Part shown: positions 11,463 through 23,731 of the stretch, piece after piece
How the letters are laid out: every line of letters starts with the position of its first letter
How positions within the stretch are numbered: the stretch's first letter is position 1
NCBI RefSeq assembly: GCF_016808335.1
Contig: NC_053153.1
Location: 15,945,033 to 16,009,032 of the forward strand
Source: Panicum virgatum
Lineage: Eukaryota; Streptophyta; Magnoliopsida; Poales; Poaceae
DNA length: 64,000 nt
Direction: 5' to 3'
Notes under the pieces: generated by a model
Databases searched by the model: none
The model's input: only the letters and a program-made list of their open reading frames with translations
What the model was told of the DNA's origin: nothing
Program-made: the position numbers and the translations under genes

Positions 11463-12222
11463 TTAGAAAAATATTATTTTGCATAACTTTTTTCGTTCAG
11501 ATTGGTTTGCGACAAAGTTTTGCCGGAAATATTGATTATATAATTTTCCCCATAAAATTTATATGTATAAATTTAGCATATAAACATGATTTTCATATTT
11601 TTAGCTATATAAGTTTGTTGTATAAATATCTTGCTTCTTTGTAATATAAATCTGTTTTAATTTTTCGTATATAATTCTTTTTGCTTTATATTATTTTATG
11701 TATATAATTTATATATATACATTACATATGCCACTGAAATTGAGGAAAAAGACGAAAGAGAATAGGGAGGCGGGGACCAACAGCTGAGCGCATGCGGACA
11801 CTCGCTGGGCGGGAGCGCATGCCTTCAGTCAGCATATGGCGGCGGCGGGATTGCTCTGCGGGTGGGAAGTTGTCGGAAAGAGAATGAGTGATTATACTTA
11901 AAAGGGAAAGTATATCCTGTCAGAAATCGATTGTTGCAATCTATCCTAGCGCGCGCGTGCTTATTAGCAAGGCCCACTTTACACTAGTTCCTTGGAGAAA
12001 TCCAAGTGAAGTCCACCCTCACTTGGTTCATCGTGTCATGCTCGATCGTTAACTTCGCAAAGGTGTGGAGGTACGTCTTACCACGGTTGCGCTTCTGGGC
12101 TTCAGTGCTTCATCACGCAGCAGCCAGTCAAAAAGGTCAGAAGAAAGCAGCCACGGATCCGTTCACCGGGCACGGACCCCAGTTCCTTGTGCCGCGGCGG
12201 CAGTGGCTACTGAGCTAGTACG
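11463..12222. other. AT-rich spacer, no gene recognised
   Basis: Very AT-rich to about 11730, with TATATAA and ATAACTT motifs resembling the preceding tandem unit, then mixed sequence to the Stowaway element. No coding region or RNA gene is seen. Confidence 0.45.
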
Positions 12223-12224
12223 TA

Positions 12225-12534
12225 CTCCCTCCGTCTTGAAATATAGGATATTCTAGAATTCAAATTTTATACTCAAATATAAGACATTCTAGATCGAGAG
12301 TGAATCAAATTATTTTAATTGTACATCGTTTTCAGATCTTTCCCAATAAAAAGACGTGCATACAGCCATGTAAGGGGATGTGCATGTGGGGAAGATGTAT
12401 GAGAAATAGCATGATACTTTAATTACTCAAATAGATTCCCAATACTTAATAATTAGGGGTACGAGAGTGCTTTCTCCATCTCCATAGTCTGTTGGAAAAA
12501 TCCTAGAATGACTTACATTTCAAGACGGAGAGAG
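12225..12534. mobile_element. Stowaway-like (Tc1/mariner) MITE, 310 bp
   Basis: The left end CTCCCTCCGTCTTGAAAT is answered at the right end by ATTTCAAGACGGAGAGAG. The flanks are TA on both sides (12223-12224 and 12535-12536), the Stowaway target duplication. The interior is AT-rich and non-coding. Confidence 0.9.
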
Positions 12535-12536
12535 TA

Positions 12537-13790
12537 CAATGCAAAAGGCAGTCGCCGAGCTTGGACATAATTGCAAAATGGCCCAAGTCTAATGCGACCA
12601 ACAGGCAGAAGGTTCCGGATTAATTTTTTCTTATTACCAATTAAGTTGTGAAATTAAATACTATTTTTTGAGGGGTTGAAATTAAATACTACTACTACCA
12701 CTTGAAGAATATTTTGTTTTCTAGACGCGGGGGCCATTGGGCCCTAACGAATCTCCGGCCCTGTACAAAGGCAATTAGGAAAGCATCGACAGATTGGGCT
12801 TTGTGAGGGAAATCTGAACTGGACCGACGGGCCCATATTGAGTCAACAAATAGAAATTTGGTGCCGTCCGTAATCTCATCGAATCCAGCCTAAGAAGCCC
12901 AATGGTTGGAGTCTAGAGTTGTTTGGGCTTCTCTTCATTCTGTTTGGTCGCTTAACAGAAGCAGACAGGTCGCCGCCATCGCCCAAACCGCCGTGTAGAC
13001 AGACGGCGGCAGCCACCGTCCTGGTCTTGTGCCCTGGCCACCGGGTGAGTGAGAGCAGCTGCGATGAGCCCATGATCAGGATTCCATACTGCAAGATTGA
13101 CCAAGACCAGTGGAGCACAACAGTTTTCTGATCAAAATCCTTGAAATCCGAAGGCCCTCTATCTGCTCAATGTCCGTCAGCACCCGCGTCGCCTGGTGGT
13201 ACGCATCCTTTTTTCAGATTGATTCAGTTGTTCCTGATTATGAGAACAATGGAGTGGAGTATAAATCGTCTCCGTGCTGGAGAAGTGAAGATGAAGATAG
13301 GGCAAAAGAAGAAGAAGGTGTGACTCTTTGAACATCCTCAGGTGCAGTACATGATCACCGCAGCCTTCCCGCAGGTGATATGCAGGTTTCAAAAGCCCAT
13401 GCATGGTCCGTCTTCAAGTGACGTGGAGACAAGCAGGACTGCAGGTGCCACTTCACTCTCAATTTTAGATGGGCACATTCTGGAATTGGGATGCAGCTGA
13501 CCTTTTTCTTTTCCGCATGTCAGTCTTTGCCTCCGCTGCTCATGTATAGTATTGAGACTTGCAGAATAACGCAATCAATTTCCCTGGAAAGTGTTTTCAC
13601 CTTATAATAAAGTTCATTTGCTTGCTAAACGTGTTATTATAATAGCATTAGAGATGACGTTTTGCTTGACGATATACTATGAAAACCCCACAGTTTTACC
13701 CCTTTTTTTTTTGAAACGGACACAGTTTTACCCTTGGATGCATACTATAATGCAGTCAGAGTACATTAGTCGAATCCATCGACAACAGAT
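12537..13790. other. Intergenic, 3' of the WAT1-related gene
   Basis: No gene or repeat is recognised. Its right part is the likely 3' UTR of the minus-strand WAT1-related gene. Small open frames here have no family resemblance. Confidence 0.4.
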
Positions 13791-16661
13791 TCACAGTTCA
13801 TCGACACGCGAGGCTGATGCGCCTACCGATGTTGATTCCTTCACCTCTATCGTAGTCAGCTCGTGCTCTTCCGGGCAACTCTCTGCAGGTTTCCTATGTC
13901 CATCTTTCTCTGCGTCTTCAGTTCCATCATAAGTCTTACTCTCCTTGATTTTACCCCACAGCATCGTGTAAAGACTTCCGATTAGCAAAATTCCACCCAA
14001 GATGCTGCCGCACAAGTGACAAGGAAGAGTGCAAAGAACAAAGATTCAGCGCGGATTTGAGGTATCGAAATTCCTGTCAACTGGCAACGAGTGGTGGTAT
14101 ATATATGAGTCACCTGCCGAGGCGAACAGTCTCTCCGAGGAAGAACGATGAGCAAAATATGGTGAACACGAAACAGAGTGGGGTCCAGGCCGCGAAGAAC
14201 ATGGGGCCTCTCATCTCTATGCACCAAGTTTGCAGGTAGTAGGAGACTCCCGTCACCATAAAACCCTGAGGCAAACAGGTTGTTTAGTAATCAGATGTTT
14301 GTCTCTCTCTGTTTTTATTTTAATAAGATGTTTGTCACATAAAAGCTAGTAGTACCAATATCATGAAAACCACTATAAAATTATTAATCCATTATCAGTA
14401 TAATTCAATAATAGATGATAAAAAATAATAGTCAAAGGCATGTACACGAAAGATGGCGTCAAGAGTAAATGTACAAAAGCGAACTGAGAACCTGCTCGTC
14501 AAGGTTCGAATCCTCCACCCTGCATTGGACTCTGCGCTGGTATTCGTATTTTTCTAGATTTATTCTAGGATTTAACTGGCGATATTATTTTAGTGGTAGG
14601 AAGCGTGCCCATCGATAGTAAGGCGCACCGGTGGTGATTTCGTCAATTGAGGATCTGTTGGCTCAGTCTTTTGGAGGTGCTTGTAGGTGCGTGTGTTTGT
14701 GAGCGTCTGCATCTGTATTGTGTTTTGAAAAAAAAGAACAGAACTTGCCGAGTATAAGACGGCGAGCGAGCCGACGTCGAGTCGGAGTTTCCATTTGGAG
14801 AAGTCCCGCTCGGCGACCACCGCGACAACCAAGCACTGCGCCGTGCTGAACAGGCACTGAGCCACAGTCACGACCATCTTATCTGGACACTCCTTTAGAG
14901 CCGCAGCCTGCACTCGGTCAACAGACAAGAACCGGCCAGACTTCAGCATTCAGCACTTGCAACAGGATGCAGACACAGGCAGGCAAGCAAGAACACCTCA
15001 GGATTATTAGAAAACGTACGCACAATACACAATGGCTCTCGGTTTGAAAAAGGAACATACGCAAGACACGGGTGAGGAGGAAGTGTATGTGCCCTGTACG
15101 CACCTGTAGAACTATCCACAGAGCCCAGCACATGTTGGCGACGACCATTAGGAATGTCCACTTGATCCATACCCCCTTGGGGACAGCTGCTTTGGAGCCT
15201 GGCGGGTGAGAGGCGAAGGCGCGGTGATGGTTGACGGGGCTTATGGCCGGCCCGGCGAAGAAGGCGATGGTGAAGACTCCGGCGAGGCAGAGCGCTACGC
15301 CGGTGAGCTTGGCGATGCCTGACCGGCTCCTCAGCTTCACATCTTCCATCCTGCTTTAGCTGAACACTGTGAACTCGTAGGTAGGGATGGTACGCTAACG
15401 ATGACACAAGCTTGCAGCGTAGTACAACCTCAGTAGCACCGCCAGGAAGAAGGTGACCGCAGGCATGGAGCTGTCGGCTGCAGATGCCACGGTTGCAGAG
15501 GTGAACCTGAGGCTCACATGGTACAAGTTCACACCAAGCGTAATCCTGAAAAGCAGTTACCGCATGCAGGTAAATAAAAGGGAAAAATCCGAATTACACC
15601 CTCGAACTATCGCAAAAGTCCGATTTTCAAAATTCAACTACAAAACTGAATAACATAGGCCATTCAACTGTCGAAACCGGACAAATTTGGACCTAGGGTG
15701 GTTTCCAAAGTGGTTTTGTATTTTTTATAAAAAATAAAAAATTCTAATTAGATCAATAAAATCAAATCTAATTCATTTTAAATCAGAAAATATGAAACTA
15801 GTACCAAAAGTTTTCTAAAAATGTAGCATGTCTACTATTGCTCTATTTGAAGCTTAGTTATTCAAAAATAATAAACATAACTACAAGCAACCAAATATTA
15901 TGAAAATAAAAAATGTGATCTGAATAACTAAAAAGTATCATGCCAATAGATTGGTTACATTTTTAGACTACTTTTGATAACCTTTTGTATTTTTTATCTA
16001 AAATGAATTTTTTAGTTTAAATTTAAATATTTTTAATTCTTATAAAATGGAAAAATACCTTCAAAAACCATCTAAGGGGTCAAATTTGCCCGTTTTCAAC
16101 AGTTGGATGGTCTTTTCTATCCGGTTTTGTAGTTAAAGATTGAAAATCGGACTTCTATGATAGTTTGAGAGTGTAAACCGAACTTTTCGTAAATAAAACT
16201 AGGTGCTGAACTCTCTTGTTTCGCCTTGCAGATGAGGAATATAATACTGTCGATCGGTTTCTTAACACTGCAAGCATGCCCGCATATACATACCCGATTA
16301 AGGCGCAAAAGAAGAGTTTGAAGAGCACCCGGGGTGACATGGCCGATCGTGCTTTTTTCCTACAAAATCGAGACACGGGGACGTCACTACTCTTTCATAA
16401 AGTCATCAGATATATGATCGGAAAGTTGCTTACTTTAGGTGGTTAATGAGCATGCTGTTGCTTGAAATAATACCTTTGTAGAAGAGCGATAGGCAGCAAG
16501 AGCAGGGAGCCCACTGCCTGGCGGTAGAAGATGTAGACGTAGGTGTTCGTCCCCTGGTTGAAGGCCGCCTTGGAGACCACGAACATGCCGGTGTAGATGA
16601 GCTGTATGGCGACGGCCACGCAGTAAGGCTTCATGCTCATGCCTGCGGCTTCCGTCTCCAT
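13791..16661 (-). CDS. WAT1-related protein (nodulin MtN21/EamA-like transporter)
   Basis: Minus-strand exons: 16474-16661, 16294-16359, 15429-15545, 15104-15350, 14749-14907, 14114-14265 and 13791-14004. Phases agree and sum to about 380 residues, the usual family length. The first ATG in frame is at 16661; the frame is open upstream only through a TTG. Exon 1 gives SMKPYCVAVAIQLIYTG and NTYVYIFYRQAVGSLLLLP. Later exons give TSATVASA, CWALWIVLQ, WKLRLDVG, GVSYYLQTWCI, RGPMFFAAWTPL and LGGILLIGSLYTMLWGK. Together these are the ten-helix, two-EamA-domain fold, ending in a charged cytosolic tail. Known members sit in the tonoplast or plasma membrane; Arabidopsis WAT1 exports auxin from vacuoles. 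The substrate here cannot be read from sequence. Intron 5 starts with GC (TCG|GCAAGT) rather than GT; the others are GT-AG. Introns 2 and 5 carry a Mutator-type MITE and a SINE. The gene is divergent from the G-gamma gene. Confidence 0.88.
14454..14735 (+). mobile_element. SINE-like retroposon in intron 5 of the WAT1-related gene (antisense)
   Basis: A tRNA-type pol III B box, GGTTCGAATCC, is at 14503-14513, with a weaker A-box-like TGGCGTCAAG 43 bp upstream. The 3' part has the GTGTTTGTGAGCGTCTGCATC-type tail common in grass SINE/LINE ends and finishes in an A-run at about 14728-14735. The left boundary is uncertain and no target duplication was found. The tail stops 14 bp from the splice donor of exon 5. 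Confidence 0.6.
15580..16188. mobile_element. Mutator-like MITE in intron 2 of the WAT1-related gene
   Basis: The 609-bp element is flanked by a perfect 10-bp direct repeat GTAAATAAAA (15570-15579 and 16189-16198), in the range expected for Mutator-like insertions. The terminal inverted repeats are long, about 70 bp, and imperfect: the left end reads GGGAAAAATCCGAATTACAC and the inverse of the right end starts GAAAAGTTCGGTTTACAC, both running into AAGTCCGATTTTCAA. The interior is AT-rich and non-coding. Confidence 0.85.
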
Positions 16662-18708
16662 GTCCAGCAAGTGACCCAGAGAAAGCGCGCCGGAAGAGTT
16701 GTGCGAGCGAGAGATAAAGTCACGAAGAAAATCAGGGAGGCCGTTGTAATTATTGCATTATTCCTGGAATATTAGTCGCCTTTAATTTGTGTCCATCGCC
16801 TGTGGAATCTTCTTGAGGCAGCCATTGTCGTAGTGATCCGTTCTTTCCTTGGCCTTTCCGAGTCTGACCAGTTTGACAGCTTGCACGCGAAAGCTAGCTG
16901 AATCCATCGATTTTATTATGCTATGTATCTAGATATAATATATATCTAGATGCATTGCAAAAGCTACGCATCTAGAAAATCCAAAACGACTACCGGACAC
17001 TCTTGCTCTCGCGTTCGTTCGTTCGCGTGCTCGAGTCGTCGTCTCCACCGAAGCAAAGTGCAGTGCAGGATTGTCTGCTTGTCAAAACCATCGGATCAGC
17101 TTCGATACATTTGGATGGATTTCGATCAGACATGCACGGCCGGGTTGCCAGATGCGAAATGCCAACGGGAGCTGGATTGGATCCGCCCCCAGCGCGTGTG
17201 CGTGGCTGCGCCACTCACATTTGGACACGGATCATCTAGAGGCCCGTCTGCTTTCGCACGTACGTCCTGCTAGAGATGAGACAGCCCAGTTGTTGTTGTG
17301 TTGTCGGGTTCAGTTCACTCGCCCCGGCCTACTCCTGCCATGGCCTGATCCAAGAACAAGAAGGACGAGATAGGGAAAAAAAAAGTGTGCGCAGTTAATA
17401 GAGGGACAAACTTTGAGCAGACTCAGTGAGAATCCTGCGGTAATTTGGGCAAAATAAATTATTTTTCTGGAATCAAAGCCTCTTTCTTTCCCAGGTGCCT
17501 GCCCTTTGACAGGTCACCACGGCAAGCAAGATGACTTGTGAACGGACAAAAAAACGTGGACAAACCGTACACTGTACATGCTGATACGACTTCCCTTGAT
17601 TATCCATCCAGCCAGCCAGTGTACGTGGCGTGCAAATCAAATTAGACAAAACCCATAGGACCCGAGCGCAACAAATCATGCATCATGCATGCACGTGAGG
17701 ATCGGAGCCCAGGGCGAGGACGGAAAAGGAGAGACTATTTCATATCGCATCGCATCGCACCGCAAGCACTTTGTTTATGTACATCGCGTCTCGTCAGGAA
17801 CCCGACCAGAGCAGCCCCCACATGGCATGCCATGGCAGCTTGCGAGCCTACTCAATCATTGGGCCATTCTTGACGACACAGATAAACAGTAAAAGTAAAT
17901 GAATCCACAGCAAATGGATCTCGTAGCTCAGAAGAATATATGAGAGTTACCTTTTTTTTTTAATAATGGCGAATATCTGGTGCATGCTGGTATATATAGA
18001 GCCTTACTATATAAAAACGGAATGGTATACTAACGTGTTTTACAATTTCAGTTTTTTTAGAAATTAGAACGTTATCATGTACTCGTATTGTTAGAAACAG
18101 AAAATAACTCGTATTGTTAGAAACAGAAAATAAATAAAATTAGAGAAAGAAAACGCGGAGAGAGAGATTCTAGAACGGGGAATTTTTCATGCATGGCAGG
18201 CTAAATCAAGTCTATTTGCGAAATCTTTTCACGGATGGGTATAACTTTTCGCGACGAATCTAATGACGGTAAATAATTGATGATTGGCTTAAGTGATACT
18301 ACAGTAACCATCATCTAATTACGCGGTCAAAGATCTCATTAGATTCTTTAGGATTTCTAGTGTAAGAATTGAGGAGTTGGTTTTCTAAATTGCTTTTATT
18401 TAATACCTATATTTAACGTAAAGTGCGTTTTAGCATCCTCTAAAAACAAACCAAATGGGACGCGAGAGAGAGAGAGTTGGGCCTGGTACAGTTGTTAGAA
18501 TAAACCCCCCTGTGTCAGAGCTCAAACCTCTCTCGCTAACCAAAAAAGGCAGAGCCTTTTCGGTCCGGCGGCCACCCGCATTCCGTGACAGTTCCTCGTC
18601 CTCTTCCTCCCCGCTTGCTCGCCTCCCCAACCCACTCACGCTTCCGCTGCCGGCTCCCAAGTCTGCGCCCCGCCGGATCGCGCCCACCCTCTCCGCTCCT
18701 CGGAGGCG
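16662..18708. other. Shared upstream region between divergent WAT1-related and G-gamma genes
   Basis: About 2 kb separates the two start codons, so it should contain both promoters. I see a Stowaway relic at about 16908-16990 (ATGTATCTAGATATA and GCATCTAGA motifs as in the intact copy at 33518, but without its ends). A decayed MITE of the GTTTGTTTTTAG type lies at about 18195-18450 (GCGACGAATCTAATGACGG inside, inverted TTAGAGG end). A GA-run sits near 18463-18475. No gene is seen. Confidence 0.5.
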
Positions 18709-21700
18709 ATGCAGGTCGGCGGCGCCGGCGCCGGAGGAGGGGACGCGGCGGACATCCGGGGCCGCCACCGGATCCAGGCCGAGCTCAAGAAGCTCGAGCA
18801 GGAAGCGCGCTTCCTCGAGGTGTGTGTGCCTGCCTGCCTCCGCTCCCTCTTAGGCTTGCTTCCTGTTCCTTCAATTCCACGGCGTGCCAACTCTTCTGGT
18901 TTTGCTGCGTTTGAGAAAAAGAAACAGCCTTTTTCAATCGTCACAGAAGATAAAAAGAAAATGAGTTTCTTTGCAAGTTTCCTCCTTGCCGTGATTGTCA
19001 GTGAGGAAAGCTGAAAAGGATAGAACAGTCATCGGAAATGCAGTCAAGGCAGCATTCGTCCCACCGAATTCGGCCAAGCATGCAGCTTTTTAACCCAATG
19101 GTGTGGAATTATCCCTGTTCGCTCAAACTTAAAGGAAAATTGTGTAGAACAATCCATGCATAATTTGCGTGATTCTTATCCTACCTCTTAGGCTGTTACA
19201 ACACTCTTGCCATGGTTGTCCCTGGGCCCAGGTTCTTGCCATGGAGGAGCGTGTGGGTTGGAGGAAAGCATCCATATGCATGTGCACGCTCCCGCTCCAT
19301 GTGCTCTTTGTTTGCTGCCTTGACCTGCTGCAACAATTTTTCTTGTTGAAAAGATTCATTTTCCGTACCCTTTTGTGGACCTTTTTCCTGATGAAGACAA
19401 GCAATCAATTCTTTTCTGCCGGACTAGATGTAGTGTTGTGGATATTGCGGTCCGTAGCCGGAAAAGAAAAACGAAAACTGAAAATTCTTCTGTGTCAAAT
19501 GATTGGGGACAGTGTACTGACGACTGAACTTCTGATGTGGCGCGCTGATGCAGTGATGCCCCTTTCTGGGGGGACCTGTGGGCATGGGAAGCTGTTTTTC
19601 TAGTTTTTTGAGACGCATCCCTGTACTTTCTAGTAATAACTTGTGGGGATAGCAGTGTTGGGTATAAAACCATTAACAGAGCAGAAACGATCAGCGAACG
19701 TGATTTTAGTAAAGCCATAGAGACTTCACAATTTATCCGTTGTCTTGGACATTACGTTGAGCAAGGAGCATGTCCTGCAAGATGAGTGTTTTCTTGGTTG
19801 GCATTGTTAGATACTTTCTTATAATATTTTTTCCTGCAAAAGGACTTGTACAAGGTTAAAAGCATGTGGAACTCCCAAAGTTAAGGGCTAAATTTGCTAA
19901 ATGCATCCTAGTTCTTATTTGGTGGCAAATCCTTCTCACGACATCCATCGGCTAACTTGCTAAACGCTAAGCAGAAATAACAGCAGATGCCATAAAAGTT
20001 AAGGGCCTAACTTCAAAAGGTACTGCAGTTGCATTGCATGGTCATTCCTGCCCCCTTTAATCAAACGGCTGGCTCTGACAAATAGATCATCTGACTTCTC
20101 AGAAGCTAAATGTTATATTGATATTTATAGTATTTGATCCAATTTAACTGAGTTAGCTGGGTAAATTGTTACTAAAATCAGTAACATCTAATAAAGTTTA
20201 ACGCCTAGTTACTACAATTAGTGCTACTATGGTGTTTCAGGTTCATATGCTAAGAGTTTTTCAAAAAAGATTCATATGTCAGGATACCCTGAGTGCTGAT
20301 AAGGATGCTAGTTCACATAAATTTGTTAATTTTTATTAGGAGCAATATGCAACTTGCTATTTTAGGCTGTTAACCTGTTTACCACTTTTTCTTTGAGTAG
20401 ATGTGACTTTATATATAAATAAGGGTCATCCTGTTTAAAGTTCACAACCTTATTTGTAACTGTCCACCCCATTCTCTAAAGTTCACAATCATATCTCTAG
20501 ATCTTTAAGTATTTTCTTTTTTTTATACTTGAAAAATACAATTCTATGCAACTGGGCTGATATGACTTTTTTCATCAAACATTTTTGGTATTCTACCCTA
20601 CTAATTGCCACTAAGATATAATCTGAAGTCCTGTATTGTTAAGAACATCGAAGATTGACCATAATTGTTTTTCATCTCACTCTGCTTAACCGAGTTTTCA
20701 TCTGCGTACCTTCTAAAAAAGCTGCAAGGTATTTACTTAAAGCGTCGGGCTTCTAAATTCTCATAAGTTCCTCCCGGAATTTTCTCTACAGCTTGTTGAA
20801 TAATTTTTATGGATTCCTCATTTCCCCCATTCATACTAAATAGTGAGCTAACGAATCTCCTTTTTGCCATTGTACTTTCCAATCAAATTGATTATAAGAC
20901 TCATAATGATCAATTTTACGAAGAGTTTGTGTTTAAGACTCAGTTATTATTCACTACTTAATCAGAAGCATCACCTTTTATTGCCAAATTGTGATGATTC
21001 TGGCTGCATTTTTTAGGCTGTTTTCATTTCCATTTGGGTAGAGATTGGATTACAGATTTACACTGCTCATGGCCCTATCTTCTAACATATTTGTGTACAT
21101 ATAAAAGAGAATCTTCAGTTGCAGTTTTTGTTTCTAAAAGCCCTGGCCTCACAACATAAATATGTAAACAAACAAAGCTACACATCGAAACAAAGCACAA
21201 GTTACCAACTCACAACATATTAAATTCCTAAATATCAGCGCTATAGGCTACGTTTCCTTGCCTTTTGTTCTGCACATTATCATCGTCAGATCTGTCAGAT
21301 ATTTTTTTCTGAATATATAATTATGCACAGCTGGCAAAGATGTACTTTTATTGTTTAAACTTTTGTAGTCTTCCATCCTTACCATTTTACCAAAGTAGTG
21401 ATATTCTCAGGTTTAGAAGGCTGATGTGACTGATGACACTGTATGCAGGAGGAACTTGAAGAGCTTGAGAAAACGGATAAGGTATCATCGGCATTGCAAG
21501 AGTATGTGCCACCTTTGGAAAAAATAGATCAATCCCATTATTTTGCTGCTTATGCTCTGAAAGCATTTTTGATGTGGCTTCTTGTTGGAGATTGACTTCA
21601 TCGTTTACTTGAACCAGGTTTCTAACAGCGATGGAAAGCAAAGCTGACCCTCTACTTCCTGTGTAAGAAAATGAAAAACATATTTGTTGCTTGCATCTAA

Positions 21701-21837
21701 TCCATATTCACATTACATGTCTGTTCTTGTTTGGTCCCCCTTGTAATTGCAGAACTACAGGGCCTGTGAATCAGTCCTGGGATAGGTGGTTTGAAGGTCC
21801 ACAAGATCTGCGCAGATGCAAATGCTGGTTTTTGTGA
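18709..21837 (+). CDS. Heterotrimeric G-protein gamma subunit, type A (RGG1/AGG1-like)
   Basis: Four exons, 18709-18819, 21449-21501, 21618-21662 and 21753-21837, with phases in agreement, give 97 residues, the normal length for short plant G-gamma proteins. Features in order are a Gly/Ala-rich N-terminus, the GGL coiled-coil helix ([21 protein letters not shown], about 18-38, then [11 protein letters not shown]), the conserved DPLLP motif (65-69), and a [16 protein letters not shown] tail. The protein ends in CWFL, a CaaX box whose Cys94 would be prenylated (C-terminal Leu favours geranylgeranyl). Such subunits pair with G-beta and anchor the dimer at the plasma membrane. The start is the first ATG in the exon that contains the helix. 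Intron 1 is 2.6 kb. All key residues are present. Confidence 0.92.
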
Positions 21838-22700
21838 TCCTTCGCAATAATCTCAAGTGAAACTCCAAGAAGCAATTGTTGCTACGATTGAGGTGTATAT
21901 CGAGTCTCCCCCAGCACAGAGGGCTATTTGAGGCAAGCGGTAGCTCCTTTTCTCAAGGATTTTAAATGACACCGCAAGCTCTGTTGAAGGATTAGGTTCA
22001 AGGAGTGACCTGGGAACACAACTCTTGAATAGAGAAGCCGGCATTTCGTAAGTTCTAGAACTTTGTTCTGTCACGTTCCTTGTACTGAATTCTGTTGGTT
22101 GGAAGTCTATTCTGTTTGGTCTTTATACCTCAAAGATTGCATCTAACTTCTCTGTGATCCTTATATCATTAAGTTTTCAATTATTCTATCGGTAATGAAA
22201 AGTGGTAGCTGACTCTTAGCCATTTTAAATAATCTATACTTTGGCCAAGACGAAGTGGTTTGAATATGAATCCTTGGATGCAAACAAACCTGCTGATTTT
22301 GTCTGGCTTCTTAATACTGCAGCAAACTCTGGTATACCAAAAACATATGACAGAATTGTTCCACGTTCAAATTTTTATTTGATATTTACCGCGAACTGAT
22401 ATATTGGTTCAACTTGACTTGCGGTCCATCTAAAAAGAAAACAGCCCACTATGAACTGATATATTGGACCAACTTGACTTTCACCCATCTAATGGACTTA
22501 TTTTTTTTTACGCCTCTCATCTGGGTTCAGCTGTAGCAATCTAATGGACTTATAAATGGAGTCGTTGGATCCATTGGCCTTATATTTGGGCTTTAAGACA
22601 TAGCCCAATTAAGCCCAGCCTAGCTCTAAACCACCTTATCCAAAAAAATCTGTAGCGCGCAAAGCCGCAAACAATCAAAACCACACGAGCCAAGCCGAAG
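21838..22700. other. 3' UTR of the G-gamma gene and spacer
   Basis: No gene is seen. A 60-bp tandem duplication lies at about 22392-22497: GAACTGATATATTGG followed by CAACTTGACTT occurs twice, 60 bp apart. A T-run follows near 22500. Confidence 0.5.
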
Positions 22701-22709
22701 CGAGGTGGA

Positions 22710-23731
22710 GTGGAGACGACGATGGCAATGGCGCCACTGCACGGTTGCCCCTCCCCCTCGCCCACCCCGACCACCGCCCCTCCCCCTCTCCTCCCTCTGC
22801 CTCCATCTCCGCCTTCATCGCCTCCAACCCCACCCTCACGCTCCTCCACACGCGATGAGCCTCCATGGCGCACCTGCGCCAGCTCCACGCCGCGCTCGTC
22901 AAGTCCGGCCACGCCAAGGACCCCATCGCCGCCAGCCGCGCCGTCTCTTTCTGCGCGGGCCCCGGTGGCGACGTCGCCTACGCGGAGCGCATCGTGAGGC
23001 ACCACCCGAGGCCCAACTCCTTCATGTGGAACACCGTGATCAGGGCGCTGTCCGACGGGGCCCGCCCGGAGGCCGCCGTGGCGCTGTTCGTCGACATGCT
23101 CGGCTCGCCCACGCCGCCCGAGCGGCGCACGCTCCCGTCGGTGTTCGCGGCGTACGCGCGCCTGGCCAAGCTGTCGTCTTGGAACGCCATGATGCAGGGG
23201 CTGGCCGTGCACGGGCATTGGCAAGAAGCGATCGCCTTGTTCTCCGAGCTGAAATCGCACAGCCTGTGCCCCGACAACGTCACCTTCATCGCGGTCCTAA
23301 CGGCCTACGGGCCCTCCGGCATGCCCGACGAGGCGAAGGCCGCGTTCGCATCAATGGCGACCGAGCACGACTTGGAGCCGGGGATCGAGCACTACGGCTG
23401 CCTCGTCGACGCGCTCGCCCGCGCCGGGCGGCTCCGAGAGGCGGAGGACGCGATCCTGGCGATGCCGATGGCGCCCGACGCGGCCGTCTGGGGCGCGCTG
23501 CTCTCCGGGTGCCGACTGCACGGCGACGCCGAACTGGGCGCGCGCGTGGCGCGCGAGGCCGTGCGGTGCGACCCGCGGGACAGAGGCGCGTACGTGCTGG
23601 CCGCGAGCGTGGCGGCGCGCGTCGGGGACGCCGCGGGCGTGAGGGGGCGGATGAGGGAGGCCGGCGTGGACAAGGTGCCCGGGTGCAGCATGATCGAGGT
23701 GAACGGCGTCGTGCACGAGTTTTTGAGCTAG
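22710..23731 (+). pseudogene. PPR protein (PLS-type, E subgroup), truncated and disrupted
   Basis: The open frame 22865-23731 (288 codons) encodes pentatricopeptide repeats and the C-terminal E region: HLRQLHAALVKSGH, FMWNTVIRALSDGARPEAA, SWNAMMQGLAVHGHWQEAI, PGIEHYGCLVDALARAGRL, AVWGALLSGCRLHGD and VPGCSMIEVNGVVHEF. These proteins bind organellar RNA for editing or processing. Three signs of decay are visible. Upstream in the same frame the peptide ISAFIASNPTLTLLHTR continues the protein but is cut off by TGA at 22856-22858. The likely start ATGs (22710, 22722) are in another frame. Around 23165-23178 AYARLAKL jumps straight to SSWNAM, skipping the repeats normally between them. Initiation at 22865 could still yield a short protein, so a residual gene is not excluded. 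Confidence 0.72.

Noticed and set aside
14503..14513. tRNA gene (B box present)
   Set aside because: No cloverleaf, no anticodon arm and a long 3' tail ending in an A-run fit a SINE rather than a tRNA.
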